Shown piece after piece: positions 25,977-33,931 of a stretch of DNA of 64,000 bases (position 1 is the first letter of the stretch; each line of letters opens with the position of its first letter). The stretch comes from Hyphomicrobiales bacterium (lineage in GTDB: Bacteria; Pseudomonadota; Alphaproteobacteria; Rhizobiales; Xanthobacteraceae): NCBI GenBank assembly GCA_017305715.1, contig JAFKKG010000013.1:62001-126000 (forward strand), given 5' to 3'. Both the position numbers and the translations under genes were made by a program. The notes under the pieces are model-generated. The model was not told where the DNA came from. It did no database searches and was given only the letters and a program-made list of their open reading frames with translations.

Positions 25977-27230
25977 ATGAAGCGCTGCGCTAAGGATTTC
26001 TTCACGACGAATTCTGTTAAGGCAATCGTTAAACCCCTCGCCCTCTCTGGATTGATCCTCGCCGCGGTGACCGCGTCTGCTGTCGCGCAAAAGAAATACG
26101 ACAAGGGCGTCACGGATACCGAAATCAAGATCGGCAACATCATGCCGTATAGCGGGCCGGCGTCGGCCTATGGCATCATCGGCAAGACGATGAGCGCCTA
26201 TATGCGGATGATCAATGACATTGGCGGCGTCAACGGCCGCAAGATCAACTTCATTTCCTACGACGACGCCTACAGCCCGCCGAAGACCGTGGAGCAGGCC
26301 CGCAAGCTGGTCGAGAGCGACGAGGTGTTCCTGATCTTCGCGCCGCTCGGCACCGCCTCGAATGCCGCGATCCAGAAATACATGAACACCATGAAGGTGC
26401 CGCAACTGTTCGTCGCCACCGGCGCCTCGCGCTGGGGCGATCCCGAGCACTTTCCCTGGACCATCGGCTGGCAGCCGAACTACCGGGCCGAGGCCCGCAT
26501 CTATGCGACCTACATTCTGGAGCATCACCCCGGCGCCAGGATCGGCGTGCTCTACCAGAACGACGATTTCGGCAAGGACTATGTGCTCGGGCTGAAGGAC
26601 GTGCTGCGGGACAAATACGCCAAGATGGTCGTCAGCGAGATCTCCTACGAGATCGCGATGCCGACGGTGGATTCGCAGGTGGTGGCGATCAAGTCGGCCA
26701 ACCCCGACATTTTCATCAATATCGGCACGCCGAAATTCGCCGCCCAGGCGATCAAGAAGGTCGCCGAGCTCAACTGGCACCCGATCCATATCATGACCAA
26801 CGTCTCGGCCTCGGTCGGCGCCGTCCTGAAGCCCGCCGGCCTCGAGAATTCGAAGGGTATCCTCAGCGCCGGTTACCAGATGGACGTCACCGATCCGCAA
26901 TGGGATTCGCACCCCGGCATGCAGAAATACCGCGCCTTCATGGCGAAGTATTATCCGGAGGCCGACCGTTCGGAGAGCGGTCCGCTCACCGCCTACAACA
27001 CGTCGACCGCGCTGGTCGAAGTGCTGAAGCGCTGCGGCGACAATCTCACGCGGGAGAGCGTCATGAAGGTGGTCGCGAATATGGATTTCGAGATCGACAC
27101 CTACATCCCGGGAATCCGCATCAAGACCTCGCCGACGGATTTTTATCCGATCGAGCAGGTGCAGATGATGAAATTCAGCGGAGAGAAATGGGAGCTGTTC
27201 GGCCCCATCATCGACGGGCACGCGGAGTAG
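25977..27230 (+). CDS. Leu/Ile/Val-type ABC transporter substrate-binding protein (orphan)
   Basis: A 417-residue periplasmic binding protein of the type I, leucine/amide-binding family (Peripla_BP_6). A long N-terminus (MKRCAKDFFTTNSVKAIVKP) leads into the signal peptide hydrophobic core LALSGLILAAVTASAVAQ, with cleavage near residue 38. The mature part opens YDKGVTDTEIKIGNIMPYSGPASAYG and has the typical INDIGGVNGRKINFISYDD and VGVLYQNDDFGKDY-like (IGVLYQNDDFGKDY) segments. No permease or ATPase is adjacent; the nearest liv-type membrane genes are 23 kb away. Ligand is unknown. GGAGGAGG at 25962-25970 supports the start. Confidence 0.92.
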   Translation: MKRCAKDFFTTNSVKAIVKPLALSGLILAAVTASAVAQKKYDKGVTDTEIKIGNIMPYSGPASAYGIIGKTMSAYMRMINDIGGVNGRKINFISYDDAYSPPKTVEQARKLVESDEVFLIFAPLGTASNAAIQKYMNTMKVPQLFVATGASRWGDPEHFPWTIGWQPNYRAEARIYATYILEHHPGARIGVLYQNDDFGKDYVLGLKDVLRDKYAKMVVSEISYEIAMPTVDSQVVAIKSANPDIFINIGTPKFAAQAIKKVAELNWHPIHIMTNVSASVGAVLKPAGLENSKGILSAGYQMDVTDPQWDSHPGMQKYRAFMAKYYPEADRSESGPLTAYNTSTALVEVLKRCGDNLTRESVMKVVANMDFEIDTYIPGIRIKTSPTDFYPIEQVQMMKFSGEKWELFGPIIDGHAE

Positions 27231-27247
27231 GGGTGTATCGAAGGTGG

Positions 27248-27265
27248 GATGAGGCTAGCCTCATC
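27248..27265. terminator. Bidirectional hairpin between convergent genes
   Basis: A perfect 18-bp palindrome, GATGAGGC-TA-GCCTCATC, lies in the 45-base gap between the binding-protein stop and the merR stop; outer GAAGG/CCTTC arms extend it. No T-run follows, so its role as a terminator is inferred from position. Confidence 0.5.
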
Positions 27266-27275
27266 TCGCCGGCCT

Positions 27276-27710
27276 TCAACGCTGGGCGCGCTGCACGGCG
27301 CGGGGTCTGGCCGCCCGGGGTGACGACAGCGCCGCTGGCCTTGCCTCGCAATTCGGACCGTTCTTGAGGCGCGCCTTGAGCTCGTTGCCGGCACAGACGA
27401 GACGGCCGCGCAGCTCCTGCGCCTGGGCGATGTGGCGGTCGAGCTCGGTCAGTTTCCGCGCGATCTGTCCGATCAGATAGTCGAGACGCAGGCCATGTTC
27501 CTTGGTTTGCGCCAGCGCGCCCTTGATCTCGTCGAGCGTGAAGCCGAGCGACGCCTGCAGGATCATGGCCAGCGCCTCGGCCGAACCCTCGTCATATTCG
27601 CGGTAGCCGGCCTTGGTCCGGCGCACCGGCCGCACCAGGCCTTCGTCCTCGAGAAAGCGGATTTTCGACGGCGCCACGCCGAACCGCCGCGCCAGTTCAC
27701 CGATCTGCAT
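27276..27710 (-). CDS. MerR family transcriptional regulator
   Basis: A 144-residue regulator. Residues 1-20 are the winged helix-turn-helix (MQIGELARRFGVAPSKIRFLEDEGLV), followed by the family wing GYREYDEG and a dimerising coiled coil (about 78-110). Two cysteines occur at CAGNELKARLKNGPNC, near the C-terminus, but the spacing does not identify a metal or redox class. It is divergent from the Old Yellow Enzyme-SDR pair, and the 100-base gap contains a textbook MerR-type promoter. It probably controls that pair and itself; an electrophile or oxidant signal is a guess based on the target enzymes. Confidence 0.9.
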   Translation of the reverse strand: MQIGELARRFGVAPSKIRFLEDEGLVRPVRRTKAGYREYDEGSAEALAMILQASLGFTLDEIKGALAQTKEHGLRLDYLIGQIARKLTELDRHIAQAQELRGRLVCAGNELKARLKNGPNCEARPAALSSPRAARPRAVQRAQR

Positions 27711-27745
27711 CGTTCCCCCTCCAAAAAATCTCTCTCGAGCAGGCC

Positions 27746-27777
27746 TTGACCTTCAAGTTAGGTTGAAGGTGTAAGGT
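27746..27777 (+). promoter_or_regulatory. MerR-type promoter and operator upstream of the Old Yellow Enzyme gene
   Basis: TTGACC (27746-27751) and TAAGGT (27772-27777) are 20 bases apart, the long spacer that MerR regulators correct by bending DNA. Between them lies a perfect inverted repeat ACCTTCAA-N6-TTGAAGGT (27749-27770). Confidence 0.8.
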
Positions 27778-27810
27778 GGCCTCATCCGTCATCGAATTCA
27801 AGGTCCATCC

Positions 27811-29094
27811 ATGAACATTGCCATCCCCACGGCGTCGCTGTTCGCGCCGCTGACTTTGCCGAATGGCGCCGTGATCTCCAACCGGATCGCGAAAGCGGCG
27901 ATGGAGGAAAACATGGCGGATAGCAACCAGCTGCCCGGCGAAGCCCTGCGGCGGCTCTATGCGAGCTGGGCCGACGGCGGCGTCGGACTGATCCTGTCGG
28001 GCAATGTGATGATCGATCCGGCCGCATTGACCGGTCCCGGCGGCGTGGTGCTGGACGAGCGCCAGCCGATCGAACCTTTCAGGGCCTGGGCGCGCGCGGC
28101 GATAAAGGACGGCGGTCAGGCGTGGTTGCAGATCAACCATCCCGGCCGGCAGGTGTTTGCCGCGATGGGACAGCAAGCGGTGGCGCCGTCCGCCATCGGC
28201 GTCGATCTCGGCGCCTACTCGCATCTGTTTCCGGTGCCGCGCGCGCTGGATGAGGCCGGCATTGCCGCCATTGTGGCGCGCTTTGCCACGACCGCCAGGC
28301 TGGCCGAGGCCGCCGGCTTTTCCGGGGTGCAGATTCATGCCGCCCACGGTTATTTGATCAGCCAGTTTCTTTCACCGCTGACCAACCGGCGCACCGATGC
28401 GTGGGGCGGCGAGTTGCAAAACCGCGCGCGAATCCTGCTCGACGTGGTCAAGGCGGTGCGGGCCGTGGTCTCGCCCGGTTTCGCGGTCGCGGTGAAGCTG
28501 AACTCCGCCGATTTCCAGAAGGGCGGTTTTGCGGCGTCGGACGCCGTGCAGGTGGTGCGCTGGCTCAATGAACTGCCGGTCGATCTGGTGGAATTGTCCG
28601 GTGGCTCCTACGAAAGCCCGGCCATGCAGGGTTCGCCGCAGGTGGGCAGCGGCAGCACCGCGGCGCGCGAGGCTTACTTCCTCGACTTTGCCCGCGACCT
28701 CAGCGCGGTCGCGCGCATGCCGGTCATGGTCACCGGCGGTATCCGCCGCCGCGCCGTCGCCGAACAGGCGCTGTTGCCGAGCGAGGGCAGGCCGGGCGTC
28801 GCGATGGTTGGCATCGCCAGCGCCTTTGCCTTCGAGCCCGATCTGCCCGTTCGATGGAAGCGCAATGAAGCCCTGGAGATCGTCATCCCCAGCGTCGGCT
28901 GGCGCAACAAGGCCTATGCCAGCCTGGCGAAGATGGCGCTGGTGAAGCTGCAACTGCGCCGCCTCGGCAAGGGCCAGCAGCCGAAACCAAACGCCAGTCC
29001 ACTTCTCGCCTTAATCCGCCAGCAGATCATCACCAGGCGGCGCACCCGGCTTTACCGGGCCTGGGTGGCGCGGCCGAGAGGAATTCACGGATGA
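27811..29094 (+). CDS. NADH:flavin oxidoreductase, Old Yellow Enzyme family
   Basis: A 427-residue FMN-binding TIM-barrel reductase, related to xenobiotic enone reductases. N-terminal LFAPLTLPNGAVISNRIAKAAM, INHPGRQ (FMN contact), the catalytic-site IHAAHGYLISQFLSPLTNRRTDAWGG and the phosphate-binding VTGGIRRR region fit the family. The C-terminal ~60 residues are a basic tail beyond the barrel (KLQLRRLGKGQQPKP...). It follows the MerR operator, and its stop overlaps the SDR start (ATGA), so both are one operon. Substrates are probably alpha,beta-unsaturated carbonyls; this is family knowledge, not shown here. Confidence 0.93.
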   Translation: MNIAIPTASLFAPLTLPNGAVISNRIAKAAMEENMADSNQLPGEALRRLYASWADGGVGLILSGNVMIDPAALTGPGGVVLDERQPIEPFRAWARAAIKDGGQAWLQINHPGRQVFAAMGQQAVAPSAIGVDLGAYSHLFPVPRALDEAGIAAIVARFATTARLAEAAGFSGVQIHAAHGYLISQFLSPLTNRRTDAWGGELQNRARILLDVVKAVRAVVSPGFAVAVKLNSADFQKGGFAASDAVQVVRWLNELPVDLVELSGGSYESPAMQGSPQVGSGSTAAREAYFLDFARDLSAVARMPVMVTGGIRRRAVAEQALLPSEGRPGVAMVGIASAFAFEPDLPVRWKRNEALEIVIPSVGWRNKAYASLAKMALVKLQLRRLGKGQQPKPNASPLLALIRQQIITRRRTRLYRAWVARPRGIHG

Positions 29095-29942
29095 GATCTG
29101 TCGTGATCACCGGCGCGTCCACCGGCATCGGCTGGGCGACCGCCAAACTGCTGCTCGATCGCGGATTTCGCGTGTTCGGCAGCGTCCGCACGCACGCTGA
29201 CGCCGACCGCCTCAGGGGTGAGTTCGGTGCGAACTTCACGCCGCTGCTGTTCGACGTCACCGATGAGCCGGCCGTGCTGGCAGCGGCGCGCGACGTACGG
29301 GACGCACTGAACGGTGAGACGCTCGCCGGCCTCGTCAACAATGCCGGCATCGCCGTGGCGGGACCGGTGCTTGAACTCGGCGCCGACCAGTTCCGCCGCC
29401 AGATGGAAGTCAATGTGATCGGGCCGATCATTGCGACGCAGGCGTTCGGGCCGCTGCTCGGCGCCGATCCGCAGCTCAAGGGACCGAAAGGGCGGATCGT
29501 GATGATCTCCTCGGTTTCCGGCAAGAACGGCGTGCCGATGACGTCGGCCTATGCCGCCTCGAAGCATGCAATCGAGGGGCTGTCGGAAAGCCTGCGCCGC
29601 GAACTGATGCTGTTCGGGATCGACGTCATCATCGTCGCGCCCGGTGCGGTGAAGACCCCGATCTGGAGCAAGGCCGAGGAGGTCGATGTCTCCGGCTACC
29701 GGAACTCGCCGTTTTTCCCGGCGCTGCAAAAAATGCGCGCCTACATGCTGCAGCTCGGCTCGACCGGATTGCCTGCGGAGAAAATCGCCGAGAAGGTTTT
29801 CGCAGGCCTGACCCTGGCAAGTCCCAAGGTCCGCTATTCGATCGTGCCCGACCCGGTGCAGGTGCTGGAGGCGTCGCTGCTGCCCAGGCGCACGCTCGAC
29901 AGGATCATCGCCAAGCGCCTCGGTTTGACGCCGCAGGCATGA
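29091..29942 (+). CDS. Short-chain dehydrogenase/reductase
   Basis: A 283-residue classical SDR. The cofactor motif is TGASTGIGWATAKLL (residues 5-19), NNAGIAVAG follows, and the active site has Ser in MISSVSGKNG and Tyr-Lys in YAASKHAIEG. Arg after the second strand (GSVRTHAD) suggests NADP(H) preference. It is translationally coupled to the Old Yellow Enzyme, and both probably act on the same class of carbonyl compounds under MerR control. Substrate unknown. Confidence 0.92.
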   Translation: MRSVVITGASTGIGWATAKLLLDRGFRVFGSVRTHADADRLRGEFGANFTPLLFDVTDEPAVLAAARDVRDALNGETLAGLVNNAGIAVAGPVLELGADQFRRQMEVNVIGPIIATQAFGPLLGADPQLKGPKGRIVMISSVSGKNGVPMTSAYAASKHAIEGLSESLRRELMLFGIDVIIVAPGAVKTPIWSKAEEVDVSGYRNSPFFPALQKMRAYMLQLGSTGLPAEKIAEKVFAGLTLASPKVRYSIVPDPVQVLEASLLPRRTLDRIIAKRLGLTPQA

Positions 29943-29952
29943 CGGCGACGCG

Positions 29953-30192
29953 GTGACGGAAACAATCGGCAAGAGCAATGCGGAGTTGACCGAACTCGTC
30001 AATGCGGCGCTACGTGGTCAACCGGGATGCGAGACGGCCCGCATCACCGGTGTTCGCTTGATGCCGGAGGTTCGCAACGGCCGCAACTGGGAAATCCCGA
30101 ACGTCGTAATCGGCGACAGCCTGATCAGCGACGTCGATCGTGCCGTGATTACAGTGCAGCACCGGTTGGGCCGCAAGTTTCATTTGATCTGA
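29953..30192 (+). CDS. Hypothetical protein, 79 residues
   Basis: No family recognised. The protein is soluble, with sequence TETIGKSNAELTELVNAALR then GVRLMPEVRNGRNWEIPNV, and looks like one small alpha/beta domain. It starts with GTG 10 bases after the SDR stop and on the same strand, so it is probably the third gene of the MerR-controlled operon. Codon use resembles the neighbours. It converges on the haem-type membrane gene. Confidence 0.6.
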   Translation: MTETIGKSNAELTELVNAALRGQPGCETARITGVRLMPEVRNGRNWEIPNVVIGDSLISDVDRAVITVQHRLGRKFHLI

Positions 30193-30201
30193 TATCACCG
30201 A

Positions 30202-30825
30202 CTATCCGGTTTCGATCGTTCGCGGGGTCCGCGCCGATGCCATGCTGATCACCCGCAAGGCGAAGACGGCGACCAGCGGGATCAGGAATAGGGCGTAGAG
30301 CGGCATGTCGGGAATCCGCTTGCCGAACGAGACCATGAACTGAAACAGCAGATAATAGCCGCCGGTCAGATGCAGCCGGCGCCAGGCGCTGGCGCCGAGC
30401 GCCTTGGCCGTGCGGTCGAACAACGTCACCGTCATCGCAATAATAAAGGCATAGCCGATGCCGCCGAACACATAGGAGGCGATCGAGGTCGCAGCCGCAT
30501 AGCCTGCGGGGTCGATGCCGGCGAAGGCGGCGATGGCGATGGCGTGGATGCCGTGCGAGGCGGCGAAGGTCACGCCGACATAACGGCGGTTGCGGCGCAG
30601 CCAGCGTGTGAAGGCATTGGGCCAAATCCGTGCCAATGCCGCCGCGCCGAAGGCGAGACAGAACAGCAGCAGCGAGGTGCGCGCCGTGAAGCGGATCACC
30701 ATGCGGACGCCATCGACCTCGAACTGCCGCATGCCGGCAATCCAGATCGACAGCGCGACCAGCGCAAGTGCCAGCACGGCGAACAGCCGCCAGCCTTCGA
30801 ACCAGTCGTGACGGCTTTCCGACAT
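30202..30825 (-). CDS. Ferric-reductase-like / MsrQ-like membrane haem protein
   Basis: A 207-residue inner-membrane protein with six hydrophobic segments. His residues in SHGIHAIAIAAF and RRLHLTGGYY sit in membrane helices, as in the haem-binding ferric-reductase-like domain (family of YedZ/MsrQ). It would carry electrons across the membrane, but no MsrP or oxidoreductase partner is beside it. The 111-base gap to the divergent TetR gene holds two matching inverted repeats, so it is a likely target of that repressor. Confidence 0.8.
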   Translation of the reverse strand: MSESRHDWFEGWRLFAVLALALVALSIWIAGMRQFEVDGVRMVIRFTARTSLLLFCLAFGAAALARIWPNAFTRWLRRNRRYVGVTFAASHGIHAIAIAAFAGIDPAGYAAATSIASYVFGGIGYAFIIAMTVTLFDRTAKALGASAWRRLHLTGGYYLLFQFMVSFGKRIPDMPLYALFLIPLVAVFALRVISMASARTPRTIETG

Positions 30826-30846
30826 CGCGCGCTCCCTCGCAAATGA

Positions 30847-30865
30847 ATGTAATCACCAGTTACAT
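30847..30865. promoter_or_regulatory. TetR-type operator 1
   Basis: Inverted repeat ATGTAA-TCACCAG-TTACAT between the divergent membrane gene and the tetR gene; same TGTAA-N7-TTACA core as operator 2, whose centre is 43 bp away. Confidence 0.75.
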
Positions 30866-30890
30866 CTGCGCATCGCGCACCGTCAATCCG

Positions 30891-30907
30891 TGTAATCGGT
30901 GCTTACA
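30891..30907. promoter_or_regulatory. TetR-type operator 2
   Basis: Inverted repeat TGTAA-TCGGTGC-TTACA, 15 bases upstream of the first possible tetR ATG (30922) and 30 bases before the preferred start, matching operator 1 in both arms and spacing. Confidence 0.75.
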
Positions 30908-30936
30908 TTCACAAGAGGGTGATGCTAGGAGGGGGG

Positions 30937-31638
30937 ATGCCCGCTGCTTCCAAACCACCTGCCGCCAAAGCCGGACCGGCAAAACCGCGCCGCCGCAATG
31001 CGCGCGCGCCGGCGGCAAGGCCCTATCACCATGGCGACCTCCGCCGGGTACTGATCGACGCCGCGCTGCAACTGGTCGGCGAGGGCGGTCCTGAGGCCGT
31101 CAGCGTCCGTGAAGCCGCCCGCCGCGCCGGGGTGTCGCCGGGGGCGCCGTTCCGGCATTTTCCGAGCCGCGATGCCCTGATGAATGCCGTGGCCGAGGAA
31201 GCGCAGCGGCGTTTCCGGGCCGAGATCGAGGCGGCGCTATCGGCGGCGCCGGCTGGCGATCCGCTGGGCCGGTTTCGCTGCCTCGGGCTGGCTTACCTGC
31301 GCTGGGCGATGAAGAACCCGACCCATTTCGAAATCATTTCGAGCCGCCGCTTTTTCGATCACGACCGCGCGTCCGGTGTCTCGCAGGACAATGCCGAACT
31401 GATCGACCTTACCGAGCGCATGCTGGCGGAGGCGTTCGCGCAGGGACAGTTGCGCGTCGGCGACCTGAAACGGGTGCAGATTGCCGGCCGGGCGCTGATC
31501 TATGGCTTCGCCCGGATGAATATCGACGGCCATTTTCCGCGCTGGGGCGTCACGGGAGCGGATGCCGGGCGCACCGCGGAGGATGTCCTCGATCTCTTCA
31601 TCGAAGGCATCGCCAAAGTTCCCGGCAAATCCGCTTGA
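30937..31638 (+). CDS. TetR/AcrR family transcriptional regulator
   Basis: A 233-residue repressor. After a basic Pro/Ala/Lys-rich tail comes the TetR DNA-binding domain: YHHGDLRRVLIDAALQLVGEGG, then the helix-turn-helix VREAARRAGVSPGAPFRHFPSRDALMNAVAEE. The C-terminal half (FRCLGLAYLRWAMKNPTHFEIISS...) is the TetR_C ligand domain of a WHG-like type. ATG at 30937 is preferred because AGGAGG precedes it at 30927-30932, though an ATG at 30922 is also possible. It lies divergent from the haem-type membrane gene with two operators between. Confidence 0.92.
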   Translation: MPAASKPPAAKAGPAKPRRRNARAPAARPYHHGDLRRVLIDAALQLVGEGGPEAVSVREAARRAGVSPGAPFRHFPSRDALMNAVAEEAQRRFRAEIEAALSAAPAGDPLGRFRCLGLAYLRWAMKNPTHFEIISSRRFFDHDRASGVSQDNAELIDLTERMLAEAFAQGQLRVGDLKRVQIAGRALIYGFARMNIDGHFPRWGVTGADAGRTAEDVLDLFIEGIAKVPGKSA

Positions 31639-31760
31639 TGAGATGATGCGCGCGGCCGCCCGCCCGGAACGGGCACCGGCGAGGCGCGTTGACAAAGGCG
31701 GCACGCCGTTCCGCCACCGTTCGCGGCCGCACAACAGTATCCTGAACCGGGAGGACGCCC

Positions 31761-31943
31761 GTGGTCAGAGAACGTCCCGCGCAAACCCCGCCACCCCCGA
31801 AAGAGCCGTATCCCGCGGACAAGGCGCGCGGCGCGGAGGTGATCCTCAATACGCCGCTCAGAAAGTGGGTCTTCTTTGGCGGCCTTGTCGGCGCCATCGT
31901 GCTGGTGTTCGCGTTGAGCGTCATTCGGCTGGGCAGCAGTTGA
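31761..31943 (+). CDS. Small single-pass membrane protein, hypothetical
   Basis: A 60-residue protein with a Pro/Lys/Glu-rich N-terminal half (RPAQTPPPPKEPYPADKARG) and one membrane helix at residues 36-56 (WVFFGGLVGAIVLVFALSVI). GTG start preceded by GGGAGGA at 31749-31755. No family recognised; such small Pro-rich membrane proteins are common in rhizobia. It stands alone between the tetR gene and the sulfatase-like pair. Confidence 0.6.
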   Translation: MVRERPAQTPPPPKEPYPADKARGAEVILNTPLRKWVFFGGLVGAIVLVFALSVIRLGSS

Positions 31944-32165
31944 CGGCCTGCGCTTGGATGCCGCCGCGTTCAAAAAACAGGCACGCGCGCGGCGGCCCAC
32001 GCCGGATTCACTAAAGCTTTGCGGCGCCACGGCAAATTCATTGCCTGTTCATGACACTTACACTACGTTTTCGTGACACGATCCAGGTTCCGGCTGCGTC
32101 GTGGGCCTCCTGGCCGTCGCCAGCCAAGGCATTTGCATTGCGCCGGGTCGTGTTGCGTCCTGCCC

Positions 32166-33878
32166 ATGGCGTCCGCGCCGAATCCAGGTCCATCCGCCAT
32201 CACCGTTGCCGTCCGCGGCGTCGCGGCAATCGGCGTTTGGCGGTTGCTGGCGGTTGCGATGCCGCATCTGGCGGCGTTCGCCATCTTGCTCCGGACCGAA
32301 ACCGATTTCGGCGGGCGCATCAGTTTCCTGCTGTCCTGGGGGATCCTCAACTGCGCCTTCATCGCGCTGCTGCGCCGGCCCGCGCTGTCAGGGGCGCTGT
32401 CGCTGACGCTGGTCGTGGTGCTGGTGCTGCTGTCCAAGTTCAAGCACGACGTCGTGCAGATGACGGCGAACTTCGTCGACCTGATGGTGATCGATCGCGA
32501 CAGTGCGGCGTTCCTGTTCACGATCTTCCCGAACCTGCGCTGGTCGGTGATCCTGACCGGCCTCGTCACCATTCCGCTGATGTATGCGCTGTGGTGGCTC
32601 GATCCGTTCCGGATCCGCCGGTTGCCGGCGCTGGCGGGCATGCTGGCCTGTCTTGCGGCACTCGTCGGATATTCCTTTGCGCGGCCCGATGACGCCTGGC
32701 GCAGCTATTCTCCCGACGGGTATCTGTCCAAATTTTCCCGCTCCGGCGTTACCGCGGTTTCGGATTTCGTCAATTACGGCTTCATGGAATCCGACGCGGT
32801 TGTCGCTGGCCGCCTCAAGGTGCCGCTGGTCGATTCATGCGCTCCGGCCGGGCGGCGGCCGCACATCATCATGGTCCATGACGAATCGAGCTTCGATATC
32901 CGCCAGGCCCAGGGCATGAAGGTCCCGGCGGGTTATGGCCGCCATTTCGATTCGTTCGACGGCGTGGCGCGCAAATTCGTGGCCGAAAGCAGCGGCGGGG
33001 CAAGCTGGTTCACCGAATACAATGTGCTGGCCGGGCTCTCGTCGCGCTCGTTCGGCCGCTTTTCCTATTTCGTGACGCGCATCGCGGCCGGCCGCGTCGA
33101 GCGCGGGCTGCCGCTGGCGCTGCGCCGCTGCGGCTACAGCACGACCTCGCTCTATCCGGCCAACGGGGCCTTCATGAGCGCGCGTGGCTTTCACACCAGC
33201 ACCGGCATCCAGAATTTCTACGATGCGCGCGATCTCGGCGCCAAGGGCATCGAGCCCGACAGCTTCTTCTACGACAAGGCCGTGAACCTGTTGTCGCAGA
33301 ACGCCACGGCCAGCCCGCAATTCATCTACGTCTATCTCGCCGCCAATCACTTTCCGTGGGAGACGCCGTTTCGCCCCGATTTGACGCCGTCCTGGTCGAA
33401 GCCCGGCAACGCGCCGGTGGTCGATGAATATGTGCGCCGGCAAACCATGAGCGCCAACGACTATTCGGCGTTCGTCGCCAGGTTGAAGAAGAAGTTTCCG
33501 GCGCAGCCGTTCCTGATCGTGCGCTATGGCGACCATCAGCCGGAATTCTCGTCGCATGTCCTCGATCCCGGTATCGATGATACCGCAGCCGGCAAGAAGT
33601 TCGAGACTTACGATCCACGCTATTTCACGACCTATTATGCGATCGACGCCGTCAACTTCGAACCGGTGAAGAGCCCCGTGGTGATGGAAACCGTCGATGC
33701 GGCCTATCTGCCGCTGGTGATCCAGGAGGCCGCCGGCATCCCGCTCGATCCGACGTTCGAGGAGCAGAAGAACATCATGTTGCGCTGCAAGGGGGTGTTC
33801 TACGCCTGCAAGGGTGGCGCGGAAGCCCGACGATTCAACCGGCTTCTGATCGACGCCGGCTTTGTGAAAAACCTCTAG
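32166..33878 (+). CDS. Membrane sulfatase / phosphoglycerol transferase-like protein, copy 1
   Basis: A 570-residue protein of the alkaline-phosphatase superfamily, LtaS/OpgB-like. Four to five membrane helices (about 13-170) anchor a periplasmic domain. The motif RPHIIMVHDESSFDI (metal-binding Glu240) is followed by GGASWFTEYNVLAGL, where Ser280 takes the place of the LtaS catalytic Thr; YLAANHFPWETPF and IVRYGDHQPEF supply the conserved His and Asp-His. It probably transfers a phospho-group to a periplasmic glycan or lipid; substrate unknown. The ATG at 32166 is the best start. A close paralogue follows 53 bases later. Confidence 0.85.
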   Translation: MASAPNPGPSAITVAVRGVAAIGVWRLLAVAMPHLAAFAILLRTETDFGGRISFLLSWGILNCAFIALLRRPALSGALSLTLVVVLVLLSKFKHDVVQMTANFVDLMVIDRDSAAFLFTIFPNLRWSVILTGLVTIPLMYALWWLDPFRIRRLPALAGMLACLAALVGYSFARPDDAWRSYSPDGYLSKFSRSGVTAVSDFVNYGFMESDAVVAGRLKVPLVDSCAPAGRRPHIIMVHDESSFDIRQAQGMKVPAGYGRHFDSFDGVARKFVAESSGGASWFTEYNVLAGLSSRSFGRFSYFVTRIAAGRVERGLPLALRRCGYSTTSLYPANGAFMSARGFHTSTGIQNFYDARDLGAKGIEPDSFFYDKAVNLLSQNATASPQFIYVYLAANHFPWETPFRPDLTPSWSKPGNAPVVDEYVRRQTMSANDYSAFVARLKKKFPAQPFLIVRYGDHQPEFSSHVLDPGIDDTAAGKKFETYDPRYFTTYYAIDAVNFEPVKSPVVMETVDAAYLPLVIQEAAGIPLDPTFEEQKNIMLRCKGVFYACKGGAEARRFNRLLIDAGFVKNL

Positions 33879-33931
33879 GCGCAGGGGAGGTCCGCATTCC
33901 AGCCTCCGGCAAGCCTGCGACAAGCTCCGGC

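Noticed and set aside
25821..27221. 466-residue frame antisense to the binding-protein gene
   Set aside because: Shadow frame; the plus strand has a signal peptide, family motifs and a GGAGGAGG ribosome site.
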